Of a stretch of DNA of 64,000 nucleotides, positions 54,040-62,865 are shown piece by piece. The DNA lies in the NCBI GenBank assembly GCA_963824105.1, contig CAWGNN010000006.1:248001-312000 (forward strand), read 5' to 3'. The stretch comes from CAWDVB01 sp963824105. Lineage in GTDB: Bacteria; Actinomycetota; Actinomycetes; Propionibacteriales; Nocardioidaceae. The position numbers and the translations under genes were made by a program. The notes under the pieces are model-generated. The model was not told the origin of the DNA and made no database searches. It worked only from the letters and a program-made list of their open reading frames with translations. Numbering within the stretch: the stretch's first letter is position 1; every line of letters starts with the position of its first letter.

Positions 54040-55614
54040 CTGACCACCTTCCGAGACCTCGGGGTACTCCCCGAGATCGCCGATGCGCTCGAAGCCGTCG
54101 GCATCATCAATCCGTTCCCGATCCAGGAGATGGCTCTCCCCGTCGCGCTCCTGGGCACCGATCTGATCGGCCAGGCCCGCACCGGCACCGGCAAGACCCT
54201 CGCCTTCGGCATCCCGATCCTCCAGCGCACCCTTGCGCCGCGAGATCCCGACTTCGCCGACCTGGCTGCTCCCGGGAAGCCGCAAGCCCTGGTGGTGGCT
54301 CCCACCCGGGAGCTCGCGCTTCAGGTGACCGGCGACCTGAAGGTCGCCGCCAAGGGGCGAGGGAATCGCATCCTCACCGTGTACGGCGGTGTGCCCTACG
54401 ACGGCCAGCTCGACATGCTGGCCTCAGGCGTCGACGTCGTCGTCGGCACACCGGGCCGGCTCATCGACCTGATGAACCGCCGGGCCCTGGACCTCACCCA
54501 CGTGAAGGTGCTCGTCCTCGACGAGGCCGACGAGATGCTCGACCTGGGCTTCCTCCCGGACGTGGAGAAGCTGCTCGCCAAGACCCCCGAGATGCGCCAG
54601 ACCATGCTCTTCTCGGCCACGATGCCGGCCGCGATCATCTCCCTGGCGCGCACCCACATGCGACACCCGGTCAACATCCGAGCCGAGTCCAGCCACGACC
54701 AGCAGACGGTTCCGGCGACCGCCCAGTTCATCTACCAGGTGCACGACCTGGACAAGGAGGAGATGATCGGCCTGCTGCTGCAGGCGGAGGACTCGGGACG
54801 GACGATTGTCTTCACCCGGACCAAGCGGCAGGCGCAGCGTGTCGCCGACGAGCTGGCAGACCGCGGCTTCCCGGCCAGTCCGCTGCATGGGGATATGGCG
54901 CAGACGGCGAGGGAGAAGGCGCTCAAGCGCTTCCGCGAGGGCGCGATCCGGGTCCTGGTCGCCACCGACGTCGCCGCCCGTGGCATCGACGTCGCAGACG
55001 TGACCCATGTGGTCAACTACACCTGTCCCGAGGACGAGTCGATCTATGTGCACCGCATCGGGCGGACCGGTCGTGCCGGCGCCACCGGCACGGCGATCAC
55101 GTTCGTCGACTGGCCCCACGTGACCCGGTGGAAGGTCATCAACAAGGCGCTCGGCCTGCCGTTCGACGAGCTCGCCGAGACGTACTCCACCTCAGAGCAC
55201 TTCCTCCACGACCAGGGCATCCCGCACGGAGTCAAGGGTCGGCTGGTCGACGCTGCTCCTCGCAAGCCTCGTGAGGGCGGCAATGACCGCGGGGACAGGC
55301 GGGACAGATGGCTCCAAGGGCGCCTCCAAGAGCGGTGGTACCCGGCAGCGCCAGCGGACCCGAAGCGGTGCGGCCGGCGGCCAGAGCGGCAGCACGGGCG
55401 GCGGCCCGGGTGGCGGCACACCGAAGGCCGCCGACACGGTCGCGGCAGGCTCCAGCGCCGAAGGCGCAGGCGACGGGCAGCGCCCACGTCGCAAGCGCAG
55501 GCGCACCCGCAGCGGGCAGACCGCCCAATCCCCGTCGGAGTGACGTCGAGCGCTCACGCCTGGCGCGCTGGACCGCCCGGACCTGTCACGAGGGACCGGG
55601 CTACCTCCCGATAG
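54040..55614 (+). CDS. DEAD-box RNA helicase RhlE-like; CTG start, C-terminal frameshift suspected
   Basis: Complete helicase core: Q-motif FPIQEM, ARTGTGKT (motif I), PTRELA, DEADEM (motif II), SAT (III), VVNYTCPED and HRIGRTGRAG (VI). The Q-motif is upstream of the first ATG (54130), so translation must begin earlier; the only candidate is CTG 54040 (LTTFRDLGVLPEIADAL), since no ATG, GTG or TTG is in frame. After ~55300 this frame gives an odd Arg/Pro tail. Another frame gives a typical Gly/Arg/Ser tail ending at 55543 (RPRRKRRRTRSGQ), so a 1-base shift is likely. Unwinds RNA; mycobacterial equivalent Rv3211. Confidence 0.85.
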   Translation: MTTFRDLGVLPEIADALEAVGIINPFPIQEMALPVALLGTDLIGQARTGTGKTLAFGIPILQRTLAPRDPDFADLAAPGKPQALVVAPTRELALQVTGDLKVAAKGRGNRILTVYGGVPYDGQLDMLASGVDVVVGTPGRLIDLMNRRALDLTHVKVLVLDEADEMLDLGFLPDVEKLLAKTPEMRQTMLFSATMPAAIISLARTHMRHPVNIRAESSHDQQTVPATAQFIYQVHDLDKEEMIGLLLQAEDSGRTIVFTRTKRQAQRVADELADRGFPASPLHGDMAQTAREKALKRFREGAIRVLVATDVAARGIDVADVTHVVNYTCPEDESIYVHRIGRTGRAGATGTAITFVDWPHVTRWKVINKALGLPFDELAETYSTSEHFLHDQGIPHGVKGRLVDAAPRKPREGGNDRGDRRDRWLQGRLQERWYPAAPADPKRCGRRPERQHGRRPGWRHTEGRRHGRGRLQRRRRRRRAAPTSQAQAHPQRADRPIPVGVTSSAHAWRAGPPGPVTRDRATSR

Positions 55615-56348
55615 GCAATCGCGCCCCGGTGGGAGCCATGGGTCTGCAGGAGCGTCCGTCCGTCGGCGGGCGCTTCGGCAAAGCGGATGCTCTTCGGGAT
55701 CGGGGGTCCTATCACGTCGACACCGTAGGTCGACGAGATGTCGTTGAGCACGGCGTGAGCATGCTTGGTGCGCGAGTCGAAGAGGGTCGGGAGGACGCCG
55801 AGCACCCGCAGCTCCCGGTTGGTGTAGCGCCGTACGTCGTGCACGGTGTCCAGGAGCTGACCAACCCCGCGATGCGACAGCGTTTCGCACTGCAGCGGGA
55901 TCAGCACGTCGCTCGCGGCGGTGAGCGCCGCCACCGTCAGCACTCCCAGTGACGGCGGGCAGTCGAGCAGCACCCAGTCGTACCCGGTGAGCTCCTCGAG
56001 GGCCACCCGCACCACGAACTCACGGCCAGTCCGCGTCAGCAACTCCGCCTCGCTGCGAGCAAGGTCGATCGTCGCCGGCAGCAGGTCGATCCCTCCGACA
56101 GCAGGGACCACGGCGTCAGACGCAGCAAGGCCCTGGGTCAGCACCTCATGAACCGACCTGTCGAGGTCCTCGGGGTCGACTCCCAAGGAGAACGTCAGAC
56201 ATGCCTGGGGGTCGAGGTCGACGACGAGGACCGACTGACCCAGCTCTGCGAGCGCCACACCCAAGGATGCGACGGTGGTGGTCTTCGCGACCCCGCCCTT
56301 CTGGTTGGCGACGGCGACTGTCCTAGTCATCTTTGTCATCGTCGCCAT
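55554..56348 (-). CDS. ParA/MinD-family ATPase
   Basis: 264 residues. Walker A VANQKGGVAKTTT (deviant, KGGxxKT), VLVVDLDPQACLTFSLG and DWVLLDCPPSLGVLTV complete a ParA ATPase. No parB beside it, so it is a stand-alone ParA like Rv3213c, which lies near rhlE in mycobacteria, rather than the chromosome-partition ParA. ATGs at 56348, 56339 and 56330 are all possible; none has a clear ribosome site. If the helicase runs to 55614, the two overlap tail to tail by 61 bases. Confidence 0.93.
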   Translation of the reverse strand: MATMTKMTRTVAVANQKGGVAKTTTVASLGVALAELGQSVLVVDLDPQACLTFSLGVDPEDLDRSVHEVLTQGLAASDAVVPAVGGIDLLPATIDLARSEAELLTRTGREFVVRVALEELTGYDWVLLDCPPSLGVLTVAALTAASDVLIPLQCETLSHRGVGQLLDTVHDVRRYTNRELRVLGVLPTLFDSRTKHAHAVLNDISSTYGVDVIGPPIPKSIRFAEAPADGRTLLQTHGSHRGAIAYREVARSLVTGPGGPARQA

Positions 56349-56399
56349 TGTGCCCGAGGGCTGGACGCAGCCTCAGGCAGCACATGTCATAGTGCCCAC

Positions 56400-57164
56400 A
56401 TGCCCGCTCCCCTTGCACTCGTCACCGGCGCGACCTCCGGCATCGGCCGTGAGTTTGCCGAGCAGCTTGCCTCCTCCGGCTACGACATCGTGCTGGTGGC
56501 CCGCGACGCCGAGCGGCTGGAGCAGACGGCGAAGGACCTCCAGCAGGAGCACGGCGTCCGGACCGAGGTGATCACCGCAGATCTGTCGGTCCGGGCGGAT
56601 GTCGATCGAGTCGCGGCCCGGCTCGCCGAGCCAAGTCCACCGGTCACCCTGCTGGTGAACAACGCCGGATTCGGTCTCAAGCACCGGTTCCTCGACAACC
56701 CCGTCGACGACGAGCAGGCCATGCTCGACGTCCTGGTCACCGCCGTCATGCGGCTCTCCCATGCCGCACTCGGCGGGATGGTGGAGCGGAAGGCCGGCGG
56801 GATCATCAACGTCTCGAGCGTCGCGGCCCTCATCCCCCGGGGCACGTACGGCGCCGCCAAGTCCTACGTGAACGCGTTCGGCCAGTGGGCGGACCACACC
56901 TATCGCGGTGAGGGAGTTCGGGTGATGACCCTGATGCCCGGGTTCACTCGCACCGAGATGCACCAGCGGATGGGGGTCAAGCGCGCCTCGGCACCCCGCT
57001 GGATGTGGCTCGACGCCGAGCGCCTGGTGAGGGACGCGCTCGCCGACTACGACCAGGGACGCACGACAAGCATCCCCGGCAAGCGCTACAAGGTCGTCGC
57101 CGTCCTGGCCCGCATTGTCCCGCCCAGCCTCAGCAACCGGCTGCAGAGCATCGGGCGCCGCTGA
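56400..57164 (+). CDS. SDR-family oxidoreductase
   Basis: 254 residues from ATG 56400. Classical short-chain dehydrogenase: VTGATSGIG (cofactor), LVNNAGFG, Ser in NVSSVA, and YGAAK (Tyr-x3-Lys catalytic pair). Substrate unknown; sequence style resembles DltE/YqjQ-like reductases. A CATAGT at 56388-56393, six bases before the ATG with no ribosome site, suggests a leaderless mRNA but the -35 is poor. It is divergent from parA. Confidence 0.9.
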   Translation: MPAPLALVTGATSGIGREFAEQLASSGYDIVLVARDAERLEQTAKDLQQEHGVRTEVITADLSVRADVDRVAARLAEPSPPVTLLVNNAGFGLKHRFLDNPVDDEQAMLDVLVTAVMRLSHAALGGMVERKAGGIINVSSVAALIPRGTYGAAKSYVNAFGQWADHTYRGEGVRVMTLMPGFTRTEMHQRMGVKRASAPRWMWLDAERLVRDALADYDQGRTTSIPGKRYKVVAVLARIVPPSLSNRLQSIGRR

Positions 57165-57171
57165 CGTCGGC

Positions 57172-58008
57172 TCAGCCGTCCCTCTCCTCGACCCCGGCCC
57201 AGGAGGGCTGCCGGGGTACGGCCATCCCCTCGACGCAGGACTCCCGGAAGTCGCACCACCCGCACAGCGGCCCGACGTTTGCCGGGAAGAGCTCGTCTGA
57301 ATCCTGAGCAGAGATCCCCGACCGGAACGTGTCGTCGGCGGCCTGAAGCTCGGTGCACAGCGAGTCGACCCGCCCCAAGTGACGTCCGATCCACTCCGGC
57401 GGTGACTCCCAGACGGCCACGCTCCCGGTCGGCAGGTGATGGAGCTCCACCCGGAGGCAACGGCGATGGAACACGGTCTCGCACCCGGCAGCGTAGACAG
57501 CCAGTGCCACCGAGCTCCGGGCGTCGTCGGGCCCTGGTGGGGTCCGGCCGGTCTTGTAGTCGACCACCACAAGGCCATCGCCGCTCTCGTCGATCCGGTC
57601 CACCCGTCCGTTCAGCGCAGCGTGCTCGGTGCGGACCGCCACCGTCCGCTCGCGACCGATCGGCTCACGGCCGGGGTCGACATCGGCCAAGTACGCCTCG
57701 ACGTGGGCGCGCGCACGCGCGCGCTTGGCTGTGGACTGCGTCTGGTCGCGGAACCCCTGGTCGATCCACCTCTCCTCCAGGAGCGCTCCTCCGGACTCGG
57801 GAGTGCGGCGCTCAGGCGGCAGGTCCCACCAGTCGAGCAAGGCGGCGTGCACGGAGGAGCCGAGGGAGTGGTGCGCCCACGGGGGTCCCGCCGGAGGGCG
57901 CGGCCGATCCAGGTACTGCATGCGATAGCGGCGCGGACAGTCCTGGTACGTCGTCAGCCGGCTCGGCGATGCCGAGTACAGGCGGCGCGGCATCCCGGGA
58001 AGCGTCAC
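57172..58008 (-). CDS. RecB-family PD-(D/E)XK exonuclease with Fe-S cysteines
   Basis: 278 residues. Nuclease core: GRVDRIDESGDGLVVVDYKTG (D, then DxK) with helical flanks. Four cysteines: one in TTYQDCPRRY near the N terminus, and three at the end, CGWCDF...SC, that probably hold a 4Fe-4S cluster as in AddB/Cas4-like nucleases (Rv2119 type). No helicase or cas genes adjacent, so it acts on its own or with a distant partner. GTG start 58008 directly follows the MarC stop with no gap. Confidence 0.88.
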   Translation of the reverse strand: MTLPGMPRRLYSASPSRLTTYQDCPRRYRMQYLDRPRPPAGPPWAHHSLGSSVHAALLDWWDLPPERRTPESGGALLEERWIDQGFRDQTQSTAKRARARAHVEAYLADVDPGREPIGRERTVAVRTEHAALNGRVDRIDESGDGLVVVDYKTGRTPPGPDDARSSVALAVYAAGCETVFHRRCLRVELHHLPTGSVAVWESPPEWIGRHLGRVDSLCTELQAADDTFRSGISAQDSDELFPANVGPLCGWCDFRESCVEGMAVPRQPSWAGVEERDG

Positions 58009-58626
58009 TCAGCCGTGCCCCGCGACGAATGCCCGCACCGAGTCCGCGATCAACTGGACGGCGATCGCAGAGAGCAACAGCCCCGCGATCCTGGTGACCA
58101 AGGTGACCCCGCTCTCCCGGATGACCCGCAGGATCGGCACGGCGAACATCATCACCAGCAGCAGCACCACGTGCACCGCAATGACACCCAGTGCGACGGC
58201 GAAGAACTGCGGCCAGTGATGCACCCCGCGAGAGAAGACCATCGTTGCGACGATCGCACCGGGACCGGCCAGCAGCGGGGTGCCCAGTGGCACCAGGGCG
58301 ACATTGACGTCGTCGCTGGCCGTCGGCATCTGCTCCTTGCCGGTCAACAGCTCCAGCGCGACCAACAGGAGCAGGAGGCCGCCGGCGCCCTGGAGCGCCG
58401 CCAAAGAGATGCCCAGATAGTTCAGGATCTGCTGGCCGAAGAAGGCGAAGACGCTGATCACGAAGAAGGACACGGCCACGGCCTGCCATGCGGCGCGACG
58501 CATCGTCCGAGGGGAACGACCTCTCGTCAGGGACAGGAAGATCGGCACGGTGCCGACCGGGTCCATGATCACGAACAAGGTGACGAAGACAGACACGAAC
58601 AGGGTCCAAGGCAGCAGGTCGGTCAC
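58009..58626 (-). CDS. MarC-family integral membrane protein
   Basis: 205 residues from GTG 58626, with GGAGG upstream and a GTGA overlap with the PHP gene's stop. Six transmembrane helices; MDPVGTVPIFLSLTRG at the start and LAGPGAIVATMVFS in the middle are family hallmarks. Despite the name, MarC is not shown to cause antibiotic resistance; the transported compound is unknown. It sits between PHP and RecB genes in a tight operon. Confidence 0.93.
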   Translation of the reverse strand: MTDLLPWTLFVSVFVTLFVIMDPVGTVPIFLSLTRGRSPRTMRRAAWQAVAVSFFVISVFAFFGQQILNYLGISLAALQGAGGLLLLLVALELLTGKEQMPTASDDVNVALVPLGTPLLAGPGAIVATMVFSRGVHHWPQFFAVALGVIAVHVVLLLVMMFAVPILRVIRESGVTLVTRIAGLLLSAIAVQLIADSVRAFVAGHG

Positions 58627-59504
58627 CGTCCCACCACCTCCGGCACCTGTCGTCCGCTCGCCGCGGCCGCTTGCGCGGCAAGGCCGAGAAGCCGCTCCAG
58701 CTCTTCCGGATCCGTGGTGTTGCACCCCAGGTCGTGGGCGACCTTGCCCTCTCCGTGGAAGTCGCTCGACCCGGTGGCGACCAGGCCGAGGTCACCGGTG
58801 ATGGCGCGCAGCTCCTCGCGCGCGCCAGCATCGTGGTCCTGGTGGTCGACCTCGACCCCGGCGAGCCCCCACCGAGCGAAACGCTCGAAGTCCGCCGTCG
58901 TCCAGCGCGTGCGTCCCTGGCGTCGTGCCCAGGGATGAGCGATCACCGAGACCCCTCCGGCCCGGGTGACCATGTCGATCATCGTCTGCAGGTCCGCGGC
59001 ACGGCGCTCGACGTATCCGGGGCCTCCTGGTCCGAGCAGCGTGGCGAACGCCTCGCCGCGGTCGGTGACCACTCCTCGGCGCACCAGGGCGTCCGCGACG
59101 TGAGGGCGACCGATCGCCCGGGCGGTGCTGGCCACCGCTCGCACGTCTGCCTCGGTGATCTCCACCCCGACGGCGTTCAGCCTCTCGATCATCCTGGGCA
59201 GCCTGCGCTCGCGTCCCTCCACGAGGGCATGCAGCTCCTCGTCCAGCTCGGGGAGGGTCGGGTCCATCAGATAGCCGAGCAGATGCACCGGCCGCCCCTG
59301 ATGACGACAGCTGATCTCCATGCCCCGGATCAGCCGGACCCCGGTGGATCTGGCGGCCTGTACGGCTTCGTCCCACCCGTCGGCATTGTCGTGGTCGGTG
59401 ATCGCGACCACGTCCAGGCCGACCTCGGCGGCATGCTCCAGCAGCCCGGTCGGCGTCAGGGTGCCGTCCGACCGAAGCGTGTGGGTGTGCAGGTCGATGC
59501 GCAT
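58623..59504 (-). CDS. PHP-domain phosphoesterase
   Basis: 293 residues from ATG 59504 (MRIDLHTHTLRSDGT). Metal-binding motifs in order: DLHTHT, TDHDN, GMEISC, VIAHPW and GSSDFHG. Architecture matches YciV/RNase AM-type nucleotidases or 3'-5' exonucleases that degrade small phosphorylated nucleotides. Overlaps MarC by 4 bases; DUF6758 gene is 48 bases upstream on the same strand. Confidence 0.92.
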   Translation of the reverse strand: MRIDLHTHTLRSDGTLTPTGLLEHAAEVGLDVVAITDHDNADGWDEAVQAARSTGVRLIRGMEISCRHQGRPVHLLGYLMDPTLPELDEELHALVEGRERRLPRMIERLNAVGVEITEADVRAVASTARAIGRPHVADALVRRGVVTDRGEAFATLLGPGGPGYVERRAADLQTMIDMVTRAGGVSVIAHPWARRQGRTRWTTADFERFARWGLAGVEVDHQDHDAGAREELRAITGDLGLVATGSSDFHGEGKVAHDLGCNTTDPEELERLLGLAAQAAAASGRQVPEVVGR

Positions 59505-59552
59505 CGGGCGCAAGCCTAAGGGTCGACGACCCCCAAGACCGACCGACCGCTC

Positions 59553-60209
59553 TCACCAACCGCGCGGGGCGGCACGGAACGGCAGGTCGAGGAGCGAGGT
59601 GCCGAGCGAGCCCAGGTCCTCCAGAGACCAGTCATCGAGCAGGAGCAGGGCCGCGGAGGCCGGTCGCAGCACGACCCATAGCCAGCGCCCCTCCGCCTCG
59701 CCGACGAACGCGGACCGGTCGAGGATCGCCTCCGGCGCCGAGGCCTCGTCCGGGAGCGCATCAGGAAGCGGCGCCGTCGATACCGGCCACAAGGAGATCG
59801 GGTGTCCGTCGATGCGCAACGTCGCCGCTCGAGGCTGCAGACGCACATCCGGGCTGGGTTGCCAGTCGGCGACTCCTGCGCACCGAGCACCGATCCCCAC
59901 GCCCGGCTCCTCAGTGAGGACGGTGATCTCGACGAGGCCCTCCACGTCGGACATGAACGTGCTGGTGGCGAAGGTCGCGCTCGGACCCTCCACACTGCCG
60001 AAGTCGCTGACCGCGCCACCGTCCCCCAGCGGCCACGGCAGCCACGTGGGCAGGTTGCCGGCCCGTTCGAGGTGCTCGATCAGCGTTCCGTAGTCGGGGC
60101 TCTCCGGGGACCACAGCGGCGCGACCTCCCCATGCACCCAGCACTGCCACCGATCCGCCCGCGCCACCGCCGGCTCACCACACCGGGGGCAGGTGGCGGT
60201 CAAGGACAT
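59553..60209 (-). CDS. DUF6758 family protein
   Basis: 218 residues, soluble. The N terminus is a partial zinc ribbon (CPRCGEP...WQCWVHGEVAPLW). A β-rich middle (WLPWPLGDGG, STFMSDVEGLVEITVL) and a C-terminal strand-helix end with RWLWVVLRPASAALLLLDD follow. Actinobacterial protein of unknown function. Co-directional with the PHP-MarC-RecB operon and may be its first gene. Confidence 0.85.
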   Translation of the reverse strand: MSLTATCPRCGEPAVARADRWQCWVHGEVAPLWSPESPDYGTLIEHLERAGNLPTWLPWPLGDGGAVSDFGSVEGPSATFATSTFMSDVEGLVEITVLTEEPGVGIGARCAGVADWQPSPDVRLQPRAATLRIDGHPISLWPVSTAPLPDALPDEASAPEAILDRSAFVGEAEGRWLWVVLRPASAALLLLDDWSLEDLGSLGTSLLDLPFRAAPRGW

Positions 60210-60272
60210 GCCAAGACTGTGGCCGGACCATTACGGCAGGTCAAGCGGCGATCGTCCCGATCCGGACGGCGA

Positions 60273-60800
60273 TCAGGACCCTGCGGCCGACTCCGGATCT
60301 GCCGGCGGCTCCGGTCGGCCCGGTTGCTCTCCCCCACGCGCCTCGAGGTAGTTGTTCTTCGGCACCATCACCTTGCGCCGGAAGATGCACACCACCGTGC
60401 CGTCCTGCTTGTAGCCCTTGGTCTCCACGTAGACGACGCCTCGGTCGTCCTTCGAAGTCGACTCCCACTTGTCCAGCACGGTGGTCTCGCCGTAGATCGT
60501 GTCGCCATGGAAGGTGGGGGCCACATGGCGCAGCGACTCGATCTCCAGATTCGCGATCGCCTTGCCCGAGACATCGGGGACGCTCATGCCGAGGAGCAGC
60601 GAGTAGATGTAGTTGCCGACGACGACGTTGCGACCGAACTGGGTGGTGTTCTCCGCATAGTTACTGTCCATGTGTAGCGGGTGATGGTTCATGGTGAGCA
60701 GACAGAACAGGTGGTCGTCGTACTCGGTCACCGTCTTGCCGGGCCAGTGCTTGTAGGTGGCTCCGACCTCGAACTCCTCGTAGCTTCGACCGAACTGCAT
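60273..60800 (-). CDS. MaoC-family dehydratase
   Basis: 175 residues from ATG 60800, which has GGAGACGCC upstream; a longer frame to 60956 is not used. Hot-dog fold with the hydratase signature CLLTMNHHPLHMDSNYA (Asp/His catalytic region) and GRNVVVGNYIYSLLLGM. Hydrates enoyl-CoA or enoyl-ACP; substrate unknown. The C-terminal tail is disordered (GGEQPGRPEPPADPES). An 82-base gap separates it from the sulfotransferase upstream. Confidence 0.9.
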   Translation of the reverse strand: MQFGRSYEEFEVGATYKHWPGKTVTEYDDHLFCLLTMNHHPLHMDSNYAENTTQFGRNVVVGNYIYSLLLGMSVPDVSGKAIANLEIESLRHVAPTFHGDTIYGETTVLDKWESTSKDDRGVVYVETKGYKQDGTVVCIFRRKVMVPKNNYLEARGGEQPGRPEPPADPESAAGS

Positions 60801-60882
60801 GGCGTCTCCGTACCTTTCGAACTGGTGTCCTGAGTCTGGTTGTCGGCGCACCGGGAGCGACGTCCTCCCCGCCGCGCGACCG

Positions 60883-62805
60883 TCACCCGCCGGGCGAGGA
60901 ATCCCTCTGCCCGCCGACGTCCCGACCCCGACTCGCGCCGAAGGGGTTGGGACCATGACCGACGGTGAGCGTGGCCTGCAGCTTCTGGAGCAGCGCTTCG
61001 TCGCACGCGCCGGTGACGAACGTCGCCAGTTCCCGAAGCATGTCGTCTCGAGCCGGCCCCTCGCCCCCGGTCAGAGTCTCGTAGACGGTGTCGAAGCAGC
61101 GTTCCGGTCTCGACTCGCGCAAGAAGGCCTGGATCTCCTCGACACGGGAGATGGCGGCGCGAGCGTCGTCCTCGGTGCCCGTCTGCCAGAAGCCCGAGCC
61201 CACCACGTCATCGTGGGACCGACCGTTGAGGACATACTTCGCGTCAGGGAAGGCTCGGTCCATGAACTCGAAGAAGGCTGCGGTCTGCCCCGCGGGGACA
61301 CGGTGCCAGAGCACCTCCTTGAAGCCGATCGTGTCGACCGACGACCCGGCCTCCTCACCCAGCAGCTGACTCGTGACCAGGTCACGGGCCGCCGCGGCGA
61401 AGGCCTGCTCATCGATCCCGCCGAGCCCGTAGAACGCCGACGTCTCCTTGCGGATGCCGTGGTTCTCGTGCTTGTCCCGGAACTCGGTCGCCAGCACCGA
61501 AGCCTCGAAGAGTGGATAGACGTAGAGGTTGTTCTCCCCGCGCATCAGCGTGCGCGGCAGCGAGTTCACCAGCCCCTGAACGAGTGTGGAACCGGAGCGC
61601 CCGTAGGTGACCACGAAGACGTAGCCGTAGCTGGACCGGTCGGGGAGCGTGCTCTTGACCCGACCCGGCCGCCGTGGCGACGTGCGGAGCCGGGTAAGCA
61701 GCCGACGGGGCATGGACACGCTCCCGCGCCCGGCCGGCGAGCCGGTGGGCTTCTTGGTGGCCCTGGTGGCCTTCCGCTGCTCCATCACGGTGACGGTGAC
61801 ATCGGCGAGCGCACTCGTTGCGATCCGGGCAACGGCGGCATCGTCCGGCGCCTCCGCGCCCGAGGCGAAGGACCAGTCGTCGGCCACCAGGTCGTCGAGG
61901 TCACCCACGACGTCCCAGCCGGAGGCCTTGATCCGGTCGACCACCGCAACCGACGCCTGCTCGCACCACGCTCGGTCCTGGGTCGGCACCGCGGGCGAGG
62001 AACCCTTCTCCTTCATGAGGGGGCCCCTCAGTACGCTGCGCACGGCGATGCGGTACTCGTTCATGAAGCCGGGAAGCCGATCGCCGAGTGCCAGGTTGAC
62101 GCGGCGCAACACCTCGGCAGAGTCGTAGCCGAGCGACTGGTTGATCAGCATGTCCGGCTCGACAAGAGACTCTGCGTCGACACCGACCAGGCCACAGAAG
62201 AGCCGTGGCAGCAGCCCGCGGTCCACCACCTTGGCCGGGAGCGGAATGAGATGGACGTTGTCGACGCCGAACGCAGCCCCCCATCGCTCGAGCATCGCCG
62301 CAACGTCCTGCCGGCGAAGGAAGCGGTCGGCGTCGGGCCCCTCGCCGCTGCGGATCTCCGCGACGTAGTCGGCGAAGGTGACGGTCAGCCGCTCCTTGAT
62401 GCACTGCTGCCACTCCGACGGCATCGCCGAGCCCCAGTGTCGCGCGGTGAGGATGATCTGGACGTCGAACTCGTCGAACGCTTCGGCGAGGAGTGCGATG
62501 CGGTCGGCGTCAAGCTCGGCCAGGTCCTCGAAGGACGCCAGGAGCCGCGGCTCGCCCATCGAGCGGCAACGACTAACGGCGGCCTCGAGCACCTCGGCGC
62601 CGCTGCCCTTCGCCGCGGCAGGATCATCCAGGTCGCGCACCGGGACAAGCAGCGACCGGAAGTGGTCTCGCCAGCCGACGAAGGGAGTCCCCAGGCCCTG
62701 TGCGCGGAGCGGCTCTACCGACGCGCGCAGCGAGTTCTGCAAGTAGGAGGTCCCGGACTTGCGGGTTCCGATGTGCAGGAAGAGGGTGCGCCGGGGTGGA
62801 GTCAC
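60883..62805 (-). CDS. tandem sulfotransferase-domain protein
   Basis: 640 residues, twice the usual size. Residues 1 to ~335 are one sulfotransferase domain with PAPS loop TRKSGTSYLQ at 14-23 and a putative catalytic region FEDLAELD. A basic linker (about 340-390) follows. Then a second domain begins, YVFVVTYGRSGSTLVQGL at ~396-413, with RGENNLYVYPL and TIGFKEVLWHR. Both have a P-loop-like PAPS site, so both may be active, or one may only bind. Upstream GT2 and the partial gene suggest sulfation of a surface glycan. Start is GTG 62805. Confidence 0.88.
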   Translation of the reverse strand: MTPPRRTLFLHIGTRKSGTSYLQNSLRASVEPLRAQGLGTPFVGWRDHFRSLLVPVRDLDDPAAAKGSGAEVLEAAVSRCRSMGEPRLLASFEDLAELDADRIALLAEAFDEFDVQIILTARHWGSAMPSEWQQCIKERLTVTFADYVAEIRSGEGPDADRFLRRQDVAAMLERWGAAFGVDNVHLIPLPAKVVDRGLLPRLFCGLVGVDAESLVEPDMLINQSLGYDSAEVLRRVNLALGDRLPGFMNEYRIAVRSVLRGPLMKEKGSSPAVPTQDRAWCEQASVAVVDRIKASGWDVVGDLDDLVADDWSFASGAEAPDDAAVARIATSALADVTVTVMEQRKATRATKKPTGSPAGRGSVSMPRRLLTRLRTSPRRPGRVKSTLPDRSSYGYVFVVTYGRSGSTLVQGLVNSLPRTLMRGENNLYVYPLFEASVLATEFRDKHENHGIRKETSAFYGLGGIDEQAFAAAARDLVTSQLLGEEAGSSVDTIGFKEVLWHRVPAGQTAAFFEFMDRAFPDAKYVLNGRSHDDVVGSGFWQTGTEDDARAAISRVEEIQAFLRESRPERCFDTVYETLTGGEGPARDDMLRELATFVTGACDEALLQKLQATLTVGHGPNPFGASRGRDVGGQRDSSPGG

Positions 62806-62865
62806 GCGGCTACCCTAACCGACCTCTGCGGGCACCTCGGCGCCCTGCGAAACGCGCAAGATACG

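Noticed and set aside
57172..58008. Cas4-like nuclease of a CRISPR system
   Set aside because: No cas genes or repeats; the operon context (MarC, PHP) fits the stand-alone actinobacterial RecB-like family.
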